A stretch of DNA of 64,000 nucleotides from Piscinibacter sp. (GTDB lineage: Bacteria > Pseudomonadota > Gammaproteobacteria > Burkholderiales > Burkholderiaceae_C): contig JAGOAS010000005.1 of NCBI GenBank assembly GCA_017983795.1, positions 1 to 64,000 of the forward strand, in the 5' to 3' direction. The position numbers were made by a program, and so were the translations under genes. Positions 39,083 to 48,809 of this stretch are shown piece after piece; within the stretch, counting starts at the first letter, position 1; each line of letters starts with the position of its first letter. Under the pieces are notes generated by a model, which had not been told where the DNA came from, made no database searches, and worked only from the letters and a program-made list of their open reading frames with translations.

Positions 39083-40798
39083 GTGGACACTCTGGCAGAA
39101 GCCCCTCAATCGGCGCTTTCCGGCGTAGCCCGGGTGTTGGTGCATGCCGGGCGGCTGAACGCCAAGGCGGCTGAAGAGCTCGTCAAGTCGTCGCGCGAGA
39201 AGAAGACCAGCTTCATCTCCTCGGTCATCGCCGCCGGCGCCGTCGCGCCGTCGGATCTGGCCCACACGCTGTCCACGGCGCTGGCGCTGCCGCTTCTGGA
39301 TCTGTCGGCGATCGACGCGCAGAAGCTGCCGAAGAACGTCGTCGACGCCAAGCTCTCGCTGCAGTACCAGGTCATCGTCCTGGGCAAGCGCGGCAATCGC
39401 CTGTTCATCGGCGGCGCCGACCCGACCGACCAGGAAGCGGTCGAACGCATCAAGTTCGCCACGCAGCTCTCGCCGGAATGGGTGATCGTCGAGCACGACA
39501 AGCTCGCCAAGGTCCTCGAGGCCACCGGCGCCACGGCGTCGGAGGCGTTGGAATCGCTGTCGTCGGGCGACTTCGAGTTCGACGTCACCGACGATGTCAC
39601 CTCGCCGCAAGAGGCCGAGGCGCCGTCCGACGTGGAAGACGCGCCGGTCGTGCGCTTCCTGCAGAAGATGCTGATCGACGCGATCAACGCGCGCGCCTCC
39701 GACCTGCACTTCGAGCCCTACGAGTACCACTACCGCGTGCGCTTCCGCATCGACGGTGAGCTGCGCGAGATCACGCAGCCGCCGATCGCGATCAAGGACA
39801 AGCTCGCCTCGCGCATCAAGGTCATCTCGCGCCTGGACATCGCCGAAAAGCGCGTCCCGCAGGACGGGCGCATGAAGCTGAAGTTCGGCAACAAGGCGAT
39901 CGACTTCCGCGTCAGTACGCTGCCCACGCTGTTCGGCGAGAAGATCGTGATCCGTATCCTGGATCCGTCCAGCGCCAAGCTGGGCATCGAGGCGCTGGGC
40001 TACGAGAAGATCGAGAAGGATCGCCTGCTGAAGGCGATCGCGCGGCCCTACGGCATGGTGCTCGTCACGGGCCCGACCGGCAGCGGCAAGACCGTGTCGC
40101 TGTACACCTGCCTGAATATCCTCAACCAGCCGGGCGTGAACATCGCCACGGTGGAGGATCCGGCAGAAATCAACCTGCCGGGCATCAACCAGGTCAACGT
40201 CAACGACAAGGCGGGGCTGAATTTCGCCGTCGCGCTCAAGTCCTTCCTGCGCCAGGACCCGGACATCATCATGGTCGGCGAGATCCGCGACCTGGAAACC
40301 GCCGACATCGCGATCAAGGCGGCCCAGACCGGCCACATGGTGATGTCGACGCTGCACACCAACGACGCGCCGACCACCCTGACGCGGCTGCTGAACATGG
40401 GCGTGGCGCCCTTCAACATCGCTTCGGCGGTGCTGCTGATCACCGCTCAGCGCCTGGCGCGCAAGCTGTGCGAGAACTGCAAGGCACCGGCCGACTATCC
40501 GCGCGAAGCGATGCTGCGGGCAGGCTTCCAGGAAGGCGATCTGGACGGCAGCTGGAAGCCCTATCGCGCGGTCGGGTGCTCGGCCTGCAGCAACGGCTAC
40601 AAGGGGCGGGTCGGCATCTACCAGGTGATGCCGATCAGCGAGGAGATCCAGCGCCTGATCCTCTCCGAAGGCACGGCGATGGATCTGGCCGCGCAGGCCC
40701 ACAAGGAGGGCGTGCGCGACCTGCGGCAATCCGGCCTCGTCAAGGTCCGTGCCGGCATGACGACGCTGGACGAAGTGATCTCGGTGACCAACGAGTAA
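39083..40798 (+). CDS. pilB: Type IV pilus extension ATPase
   Basis: Cytoplasmic hexameric ATPase that powers pilin assembly. The 571 residues comprise an MshEN/T2SSE N-terminal domain (residues about 10-145), an acidic linker, and the secretion ATPase with Walker A GPTGSGKTVSLY, the Asp box VEDPAEI, Walker B IIMVGEIRDLETADIA and the His box STLHTN. A four-cysteine zinc motif is present (CENC and CSAC). The GTG start at 39083 gives the N-terminus VDTLAEAPQSAL; the ribosome site is poor. It begins a pilB-pilC-pilD operon. Confidence 0.95.
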   Translation: MDTLAEAPQSALSGVARVLVHAGRLNAKAAEELVKSSREKKTSFISSVIAAGAVAPSDLAHTLSTALALPLLDLSAIDAQKLPKNVVDAKLSLQYQVIVLGKRGNRLFIGGADPTDQEAVERIKFATQLSPEWVIVEHDKLAKVLEATGATASEALESLSSGDFEFDVTDDVTSPQEAEAPSDVEDAPVVRFLQKMLIDAINARASDLHFEPYEYHYRVRFRIDGELREITQPPIAIKDKLASRIKVISRLDIAEKRVPQDGRMKLKFGNKAIDFRVSTLPTLFGEKIVIRILDPSSAKLGIEALGYEKIEKDRLLKAIARPYGMVLVTGPTGSGKTVSLYTCLNILNQPGVNIATVEDPAEINLPGINQVNVNDKAGLNFAVALKSFLRQDPDIIMVGEIRDLETADIAIKAAQTGHMVMSTLHTNDAPTTLTRLLNMGVAPFNIASAVLLITAQRLARKLCENCKAPADYPREAMLRAGFQEGDLDGSWKPYRAVGCSACSNGYKGRVGIYQVMPISEEIQRLILSEGTAMDLAAQAHKEGVRDLRQSGLVKVRAGMTTLDEVISVTNE

Positions 40799-40840
40799 GA
40801 CATCAATCGAAGGGCGGGGGGCGAACCTCCCGGAACGAGC

Positions 40841-42061
40841 ATGGCCACTGCGGTAGCGGCAAAGAGCATCAAGGACCTCGTCTTCGAATGGGAAGGCAAG
40901 GACAAGAACGGCAAGGTCGTTCGCGGCGAGATGCGCGCCGGCGGCGAGGCCATGGTGAGCGCCAGCCTGCGGCGCCAGGGCATCCTGACCACCAAGGTCA
41001 AGAAGCGCCGCACCAGTGGCGGCAAGGCGATCAAGCAGAAGGACATCGCCATCTTCACGCGCCAGCTGGCCACGATGATGAAGGCCGGCGTGCCGCTGAT
41101 CCAGTCCTTCGACATCGTTGCGCGCGGCAGCACCAACCCGAGGCTGACGCGCCTGCTCAACGAGATCCGCGCCGACGTCGAGACCGGCACGAGCCTGTCG
41201 TCGGCGTTCCGCAAGCATCCGCTCTACTTCGACGCGCTGTACTGCAACCTGGTCGAGGCGGGTGAAGCGGGCGGCATCCTGGAGGCGCTGCTCGAGCGGC
41301 TGGCGCTGTACCAGGAAAAGACCATGGCCATCAAGAACAAGATCAGGTCGGCGCTGATCTATCCGGTGGCGGTGCTGGTGGTGGCCTTCGTCGTGGTGGC
41401 CATCATCATGATCTTCGTGATCCCGGCCTTCAAGGACGTGTTCTCGTCCTTCGGCGCCGACCTGCCGGCGCCAACGCTGGCGGTGATCGCGATGTCCGAA
41501 TTCTTCGTCAAGTACTGGTACCTGATCTTCGGCGTGACCGGCTTCGGGATCTACTTCTTCCTCGAGTCGTGGAAGCGCTCGCCGCGCATGCAGCGGGCGA
41601 TGGACCGCCTGCTGCTGCGCGTGCCCGTATTCGGCGACCTGGTGAACAAGTCCTGCATCGCGCGCTGGACGCGCACCTTGTCGACGATGTTCGCCGCCGG
41701 CGTGCCGCTGGTGGAGGCCCTGGATTCGGTCGGCGGCGCCTCGGGCAACGCCGTCTTCGCGGAGGCCACCGAGCAGATCCAGAAAGACGTGTCCACGGGC
41801 TCCGCGCTGACCACATCGATGCAGACCACCGGCGTGTTCCCGACCATGGTGATCCAGATGTGCGCCATCGGCGAGGAGTCCGGCTCGCTCGACCACATGC
41901 TGGGCAAGGCGGCCGAGTTCTACGAGGACGAGGTCGACGAAGCGGTCAAGGGCCTGTCCAGCCTGATGGAGCCGTTCATCATCGTGATCCTGGGCACCAT
42001 CATCGGCGGCATCGTGGTGTCGATGTACCTGCCGATCTTCAAGCTGGGCCAGGTGGTCTGA
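40841..42061 (+). CDS. pilC: Type IV pilus inner-membrane platform protein
   Basis: Polytopic membrane protein that couples the PilB and PilT motors to the pilus. The 406 residues hold two GspF domains: the first ends in the membrane segment around ALIYPVAVLVVAFVVVAIIMIFVIP, the second in PFIIVILGTIIGGIVVSMYLPIF, with a third hydrophobic segment in YLIFGVTGFGIYFFL. The N-terminal WEGKDKNGKVVRGEM is the family start. It follows pilB by 42 bases. Confidence 0.95.
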   Translation: MATAVAAKSIKDLVFEWEGKDKNGKVVRGEMRAGGEAMVSASLRRQGILTTKVKKRRTSGGKAIKQKDIAIFTRQLATMMKAGVPLIQSFDIVARGSTNPRLTRLLNEIRADVETGTSLSSAFRKHPLYFDALYCNLVEAGEAGGILEALLERLALYQEKTMAIKNKIRSALIYPVAVLVVAFVVVAIIMIFVIPAFKDVFSSFGADLPAPTLAVIAMSEFFVKYWYLIFGVTGFGIYFFLESWKRSPRMQRAMDRLLLRVPVFGDLVNKSCIARWTRTLSTMFAAGVPLVEALDSVGGASGNAVFAEATEQIQKDVSTGSALTTSMQTTGVFPTMVIQMCAIGEESGSLDHMLGKAAEFYEDEVDEAVKGLSSLMEPFIIVILGTIIGGIVVSMYLPIFKLGQVV

Positions 42062-42072
42062 CGCGCGCGCCG

Positions 42073-42924
42073 ATGGACGCGCTCGCCCTGCAGGGGCTGC
42101 TCACGCCCCCGGTGCTGGCGCTGCTCGGGCTGTGCATCGGCAGCTTCCTGAACGTCGTCATCCACCGCTGGCCGCTGATGCTCGAGCGCGAGTGGCGCGT
42201 CGAGAGCGCCGAACTGCTCGGCGTCGCCATCGAGCCGGCCGATCCGCTCACGCTGTCGCGCCCGGCCTCGCGCTGCCCGTCCTGCGGCCACCGCATCCGC
42301 TGGCACGAGAACATCCCGGTGCTCGGCTGGCTGCGCCTGCGCGGGCGCTGCTCGGCCTGCAAGACGCCGATCTCGCCGCGCTACCCGCTCGTCGAGGTGT
42401 TCACCGGCATCGTCTTCGCGGCGATCGGCTGGCGCTTCGGCGAGACGCCGCTCGCGCTGCTGTGGTGCGGCATGGCCGCCATGCTGATCGCGCTGGCCGG
42501 CATCGACTGGGACACGACCTTCCTGCCCGACAACCTGACGCTGCCGCTGCTGTGGGCGGGCATCGTCGCCGCGGCCCTGGGCTGGACCCTGCCGCTGCCG
42601 GAGGCCATCTGGGGCGCCGTGGCGGGCTACCTGTCGCTGTGGTCGGTCTACTGGCTGTTCAAGCTGCTCACCGGCAAGGAGGGCATGGGCTTCGGCGACT
42701 TCAAGCTGCTCGCCGCGCTCGGCGCCTGGCTGGGGCTGAAGATGATCCTGCCGATCGTGCTGATCGCCTCGCTGATCGGCGCCGTGGTGGGCATAGCGAT
42801 GAAGCTGCGCAGTTCGCTGCGCGAAGGGCGCTACGTGCCCTTCGGCCCGTTCCTGGCCGGCGCCGGCTTGACCGTGCTGCTGGCCGGGCCGGCTCGTGTG
42901 CTCGGCTGGATGGGCTGGGCCTGA
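42073..42924 (+). CDS. pilD: Prepilin peptidase and N-methyltransferase
   Basis: Cleaves the leader of type IV prepilins and methylates the new N-terminus. The 283 residues show the [12 protein letters not shown] segment, the four-cysteine zinc site (CPSC and CSAC), and the aspartic protease residues in [13 protein letters not shown] and [12 protein letters not shown]. About seven membrane segments follow. It starts 11 bases after pilC. One enzyme processes pilins and any type II pseudopilins in the cell. Confidence 0.95.
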   Translation: MDALALQGLLTPPVLALLGLCIGSFLNVVIHRWPLMLEREWRVESAELLGVAIEPADPLTLSRPASRCPSCGHRIRWHENIPVLGWLRLRGRCSACKTPISPRYPLVEVFTGIVFAAIGWRFGETPLALLWCGMAAMLIALAGIDWDTTFLPDNLTLPLLWAGIVAAALGWTLPLPEAIWGAVAGYLSLWSVYWLFKLLTGKEGMGFGDFKLLAALGAWLGLKMILPIVLIASLIGAVVGIAMKLRSSLREGRYVPFGPFLAGAGLTVLLAGPARVLGWMGWA

Positions 42925-42937
42925 GAGGCAACACTCC

Positions 42938-43549
42938 ATGGCAGGGCCTGCAGCGCTGCGCATCGGCCTGACCGGCGGCATCGGCAGCGGCAAGAGCACG
43001 GTGGCCGCGGCGCTGGCCGCGCTCGGGGCCAGCGTCATCGACACCGACGCGATCGCCCGCAGCCTCACGGTACCTGGCGGTGCGGCCATCGCGGCGATCG
43101 CCGCGCAGTTCGGCGCGGCTTTCGTCGATGCCAGCGGCGCACTCGATCGCTCGCGCATGCGCGAACTCGCCTTTGCCGATCCGGCGGCGCGGCAGCGCCT
43201 CGAGGCCATCCTGCACCCGCTCATCCGCGCCGAGACGGCTCGCCAGGCCGACGCAGCGCAAGGCACGGCCATCGTCTTCGATGTGCCGCTGCTCATCGAG
43301 TCGGGCCGCTGGCGCGAGCAGGTCGACCGCGTGCTGGTGGTCGACTGCCGCGAGGCCACGCAAGTCGAGCGCGTGATGGCACGCTCGGGCTGGACGCGCG
43401 AGGCCGTGCAGGCCGTGCTGGCGCAGCAGGCCAGCCGGCGCTCGCGCCGCGCCGGCGCCGATGCAGTGATTCACAACGACGGCCTCTCGCACGAGGAACT
43501 GCGCGCCGAGGTGCGCGCTCTCTGGGAAGGCTGGCGCGCGTCCGTGTGA
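42938..43549 (+). CDS. coaE: Dephospho-CoA kinase
   Basis: Last step of coenzyme A synthesis. The 203 residues start with the P-loop [14 protein letters not shown] and contain [18 protein letters not shown] and a lid rich in Arg ([17 protein letters not shown]). The ATG at 42938 is the family start. It follows pilD by 13 bases, the usual arrangement. Confidence 0.96.
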   Translation: MAGPAALRIGLTGGIGSGKSTVAAALAALGASVIDTDAIARSLTVPGGAAIAAIAAQFGAAFVDASGALDRSRMRELAFADPAARQRLEAILHPLIRAETARQADAAQGTAIVFDVPLLIESGRWREQVDRVLVVDCREATQVERVMARSGWTREAVQAVLAQQASRRSRRAGADAVIHNDGLSHEELRAEVRALWEGWRASV

Positions 43550-43600
43550 AACAATGAACCGCAGCCTGCGGCCCGCTCCGCGGAGCCGGGACACCCGACC

Positions 43601-44356
43601 TTGATCCTCTACGAGTACCCCTTCAACGAGAGCATCCGCACGATGCTGCGGCTCGAGCACCTGTTCGACCGGCTCGGCCAGTTGATCGGACGCGAGGCGC
43701 CGGTCGACCACCATTTCGCGCTCGCGACGATCTTCGAGATCATGGACGTCGCCTCGCGCGCCGATCTGAAGTCCGACCTGCTCAAGGATCTCGAGCGACA
43801 GAAGGCGCAGTTGAACGGCTACCGCGGCAATCCGTCGATCTCGGAGGCCGCGCTCGACGAGGTGCTGGGCCGCGTCGACCACGCCTTCAACGGGCTCAAC
43901 CAGTTGCCGGGCAAGGCCGGCGCCGCACTCACGGGCAACGAGTGGCTGATGAGCATCCGCAGCCGCATCAGCATCCCGGGCGGCACCTGCGAGTTCGACC
44001 TGCCCGGCTACTACGCCTGGCAGAAGCATGAGCCGGCGCGCCGGCGCACCGACCTGATGCAGTGGGCGAGCACGCTGATGCCGATGGCCGAAGCGCTCTC
44101 GGTGCTGCTCGGCCTGCTGCGCGACGCCGGCGTTCCGCACAAGGTGGTCGCCCCGGGCGGGCAGTTTCAGCAGAGCCTGCCGCAGGGCCGCGTGTACCAG
44201 TTGCTGCGCCTGCGCCTGCCCGACGGCCACGACTTCGTGCCCGAGATCAGCGGTCACCGGCTGATGGTGTCCATCCGCCTGATGCGGCAGGACGCCGAGG
44301 GCCGCCTCAGGCCGGCCGGCGAGGACGCCAGCTTCGAGCTGACGCTGTGCGCATGA
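43601..44356 (+). CDS. zapD: Cell division protein ZapD
   Basis: Binds FtsZ and bundles protofilaments at the division ring. The 251 residues match the family: MILYEYPFNESIRTMLRLEHLFDRL at the start, then GNEWLMSIRSRISIPGGTCEFDLPGY in the beta domain and a strand-rich end. The start codon is a TTG at 43601, since the family always begins with ILYEYP. The stop overlaps the yacG ATG. Confidence 0.95.
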   Translation: MILYEYPFNESIRTMLRLEHLFDRLGQLIGREAPVDHHFALATIFEIMDVASRADLKSDLLKDLERQKAQLNGYRGNPSISEAALDEVLGRVDHAFNGLNQLPGKAGAALTGNEWLMSIRSRISIPGGTCEFDLPGYYAWQKHEPARRRTDLMQWASTLMPMAEALSVLLGLLRDAGVPHKVVAPGGQFQQSLPQGRVYQLLRLRLPDGHDFVPEISGHRLMVSIRLMRQDAEGRLRPAGEDASFELTLCA

Positions 44357-44565
44357 CGACGCCGGCCAAACCGCGCCGCGTGCGCTGCCCGGCCTGCGGC
44401 GGCAGCAGCGAGTACGGCGAAGCCAACCCGTGGCGACCGTTCTGCTGCGAGCGCTGCAAGAACCACGACTTCGGCGCCTGGGCCAGCGAGCACTATCGCG
44501 TGGCCGATCCGGCGGCAGCGGGCCAACTCGACGACGACAGCGGCGAAGCGCCGCTGCGCCACTGA
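44353..44565 (+). CDS. yacG: DNA gyrase inhibitor YacG, zinc-binding
   Basis: A 70-residue zinc protein that binds GyrB and inhibits gyrase. The Cys pattern VRCPACGG...FCCERCK supplies the four zinc ligands; DFGAWASEHYRV is the family end. An ATGA overlap couples it to zapD. Coenzyme A, zapD and yacG order is as in related genomes. Confidence 0.94.
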   Translation: MTTPAKPRRVRCPACGGSSEYGEANPWRPFCCERCKNHDFGAWASEHYRVADPAAAGQLDDDSGEAPLRH

Positions 44566-44575
44566 CGCGCGGCCG

Positions 44576-44604
44576 CTTGAAAGCGCATTCGACGCCCCTA
44601 TAAT
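44576..44604 (+). promoter_or_regulatory. groESL promoter, combined sigma32 and sigma70 type
   Basis: CTTGAAA (44576-44582) is followed 12 bases later by CCCCTATAAT (44595-44604). This resembles the sigma32 consensus CTTGAAA/CCCCATNT. It also reads as a sigma70 promoter, TTGAAA with a 16-base spacer and TATAAT. Confidence 0.8.
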
Positions 44605-44611
44605 CGGTTTG

Positions 44612-44638
44612 CTAGCACTCGTCAGGCATGAGTGCTAA
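44612..44638 (+). promoter_or_regulatory. CIRCE operator (HrcA site)
   Basis: CTAGCACTC, nine bases, GAGTGCTAA: the CIRCE consensus (TTAGCACTC-N9-GAGTGCTAA) with one mismatch at the second position. It lies just after the -10 box, so HrcA would block transcription initiation or clearance. Confidence 0.93.
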
Positions 44639-44744
44639 TGCCGCCAAAAGGGATCGAACGCGCCCGAGAGCGGCGAAGTGAATGAGCGCAAACTTTGCGT
44701 TCATTCCCCACCACGATTCAGTTCCGAGTCATCAAGGAGATGCT

Positions 44745-45035
44745 ATGAAACTTCGTCCGTTGCACGATCGCGTGATCGTCAAGCGCCTCGAACAGGAAAC
44801 CAAGACGGCCTCGGGCATCGTCATTCCCGACAACGCCGCCGAGAAGCCCGACCAGGGCGAGGTGATGGCGGTCGGCCCGGGCAAGCGCAACGAGAAGGGC
44901 GACTTCGTGGCCCTGAACGTCAAGGTGGGCGATCGTGTGCTGTTCGGCAAGTACAGCGGCCAGGCGGTCAAGGTCGACGGCAACGAACTGATGGTGATGC
45001 GCGAGGAAGACCTCTTCGCCGTCGTCGAGAAGTAA
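44745..45035 (+). CDS. groS: Co-chaperonin GroES
   Basis: The heptameric lid of the GroEL chamber. The 96 residues start [18 protein letters not shown], contain the mobile loop ([18 protein letters not shown]) and end [20 protein letters not shown] precedes the ATG by six bases. It is first in the groESL operon, behind the promoter and CIRCE element described above. Confidence 0.98.
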   Translation: MKLRPLHDRVIVKRLEQETKTASGIVIPDNAAEKPDQGEVMAVGPGKRNEKGDFVALNVKVGDRVLFGKYSGQAVKVDGNELMVMREEDLFAVVEK

Positions 45036-46718
<1,683 letters not shown>

Positions 46719-46747
46719 TGCCTGGCTGAGCAAGCCGCGCTCAAGCA

Positions 46748-46775
46748 AAGGGCTGCCTTCGGGCAGCCCTTTTTC
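46748..46775 (+). terminator. Intrinsic terminator of groESL
   Basis: AAGGGCTGCC, loop TTCG, GGCAGCCCTT followed by a run of five T. It lies 29 bases after the groEL stop. Confidence 0.93.
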
Positions 46776-46821
46776 ATGGTGCCTCGCTTCATAATCGCCG
46801 CAGACCGATGCCACCGCACGC

Positions 46822-48801
46822 ATGAGCGCTCACGCCCAGTTGCTGAAGTTCGTCGACGACGAGCTCGCCCGTTCGGCGGCGATGATCGAGCGCTGCGTGA
46901 CCGGCACGCTGGCCCTGCTGCGCGACACGCGCGACGCCCTGGCCTCGGGTGAACGCGAGCGCCAGTTCGAGATCGTCGAAGCACTGCAGCGCCAGGGTGC
47001 GCGCTACCAGGCCCGCTTCCTCGAGGCGTTGCGCGAAGGCGTGCAGCGCGAGCTCGCGGCGCAGGACGGCTCGGCCGGGCCGGCCATCGCAGCGGCGCCG
47101 GCCGCGCTCGAGCTGATGGACGAATCGCGCGTCGAGGCCGACATCGAGATCTCGCGCGCGATGCAGCTGATCGACAGCACGGCCGAATGGGAACGCCGCG
47201 AGCTGCAGACCTTCACCTCCACGCTGTGCGGCCTGCAGCACGTCAGCGAAGACTCCAACCCGCTGCGGCCGGTGGTCTACGCCTCGGCCCTGTGGGAGGC
47301 CGCCTGCGCCATCGTCGCGGCGCCCGGGCAGCGTGCCACGCTGCTGCGCCTGTCGGCCGGCGTGATGGCCGGGCTGCTCAAGAGCGCCTGGGCCGCGGCC
47401 AGTTCGCGGCTGGAAGCGGCCGGCGTGCAGCCCGGCATCTACCGCACCGTGCTGCTGGCGCCGGGTGCGGCGAGCGGCCGCAGCACCAGCGCCCGCGAGG
47501 CCGCGCGCGCGGGGGTGCTGGGCGCGCTGCTGGCCAGCGTGCCGGCCGGCGAGTTGGCGCCCGTGCCCGGCGTTCCGGCGGCGCCCGCAGGCACGGATGG
47601 GCGCGTCGCCGCGTTGCTGTCGCGCCTGTTCGCCGCCATCCAGGCCGACACCCAGCTGCCCGCACCGGTGCGTGCGGTGCTCGCGCGGCTGCAGGTGGCC
47701 GCGCTGCGCGTGGCCTTGCAGGACAGCGCCATGCTGGACTCGCCCACGCATCCGGTCTGGCTGCTGATGAACCGCATCGCCGCGGCCGGGCAGTCCTATC
47801 CCGTGGCTGCCGACAAGCGCCTCGCCGCCCTGCTCGCCTTCTGCGACGCGCTGGCCGAGGAGGTCTCGCGCGCGCAGGTCGGCGACGCCACGCCGTTCCG
47901 CCGCGCGCTGGCCCGCATCGACGCCTTCCTCGCCGAGCAGCTGCAATGGCAGCTGCGCGAGGCGGCCGACAGCGTGGCCGGGCTGCAGCGCGCCGAGCGC
48001 CGCGACGTGCTGGAGCAGATCCTCTCGCAGCGCCTGGCCGACCAGATGGCGCCGGTGCACGCGCCCGCGCCCATCCGCCGCTTCGTCACCGCCACCTGGT
48101 CCAAGGTGCTGGCCGAGGCGATGGTGCGCTTCGGCGAGCAGGTCGAGCCGACGCCTGGCTACCTGCGCGCCGTCGACGACCTGTTGTGGAGCCTGCAGCC
48201 GCCCGACCACCCGCAGAGCCGCCAGCGCCTGGTGGCGCTGCTGCCGGGGCTGCTGCAGCGCCTGCGCAGCGGCATGGCGCTGATCGCGCTGCCCGAGGCC
48301 GAGCAGCAGGCCGTGCTCGATGCGCTGATGCCGCTGCATGCCGAGTCGCTGCGGCCGGGGCCGCGCGCGGGCGCCGAGGCGCTGACGCCCGAGCAGATCG
48401 TGCAGCGCATGCGCGAAGAGGTCATCCCCGACACGCCGCTGCCGCGCCCGTTCAGCGATTCGGTGATCGACCTCGCCTCGATGGACACGGTGCCGGCCGA
48501 CTTCCTCGCCACCGACATCGGCGCGCCCGAAGACGCCGCGCGCCGCGTCGACACGCTGCAGCTGGGCGAACGGCTGCGCATGCTCGTGCGCGGGCGCTGG
48601 ACGCGCGTGCAGCTGCTGTGGCGCAGCGACAAGACGCTGTACCTGCTGTTCGCCGGCGAGCGGCCGGGCCTGACGCACTCGATCACGCGGCGCGCGCTCG
48701 AACGCCTCGACGCCGCCGGCCTGCTGCGGCCGCTGGAGGACAAGCCCACCGTGCAGCGCGCCATCGACTCGCTGGTCAACGAGCTGCCCTTGCCGAGTTG
48801 A
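46822..48801 (+). CDS. DUF1631 family protein
   Basis: A 659-residue, largely helical protein of the DUF1631 family, found in many Gamma- and Betaproteobacteria, function unknown. Conserved-looking elements are the YRTVLLAPGAASGRSTSAREAA region, the central GDATPFRRALARIDAFL segment, and the C-terminal small beta domain (LRMLVRGRWTRVQLLWRSDKTLYLLFAG), which is PilZ-like in some members. No signal peptide or membrane helix. It starts at ATG 46822, after the groESL terminator. A relation to cyclic-di-GMP through the C-terminal domain is a guess; the RxxxR and D/NxSxxG motifs are not clear. Confidence 0.75.
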   Translation: MSAHAQLLKFVDDELARSAAMIERCVTGTLALLRDTRDALASGERERQFEIVEALQRQGARYQARFLEALREGVQRELAAQDGSAGPAIAAAPAALELMDESRVEADIEISRAMQLIDSTAEWERRELQTFTSTLCGLQHVSEDSNPLRPVVYASALWEAACAIVAAPGQRATLLRLSAGVMAGLLKSAWAAASSRLEAAGVQPGIYRTVLLAPGAASGRSTSAREAARAGVLGALLASVPAGELAPVPGVPAAPAGTDGRVAALLSRLFAAIQADTQLPAPVRAVLARLQVAALRVALQDSAMLDSPTHPVWLLMNRIAAAGQSYPVAADKRLAALLAFCDALAEEVSRAQVGDATPFRRALARIDAFLAEQLQWQLREAADSVAGLQRAERRDVLEQILSQRLADQMAPVHAPAPIRRFVTATWSKVLAEAMVRFGEQVEPTPGYLRAVDDLLWSLQPPDHPQSRQRLVALLPGLLQRLRSGMALIALPEAEQQAVLDALMPLHAESLRPGPRAGAEALTPEQIVQRMREEVIPDTPLPRPFSDSVIDLASMDTVPADFLATDIGAPEDAARRVDTLQLGERLRMLVRGRWTRVQLLWRSDKTLYLLFAGERPGLTHSITRRALERLDAAGLLRPLEDKPTVQRAIDSLVNELPLPS

Positions 48802-48809
48802 CCGGGCCG

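Noticed and set aside
38956..39174. A 72-residue frame upstream of pilB
   Set aside because: It overlaps the pilB start in another frame and has no ribosome site or family features.
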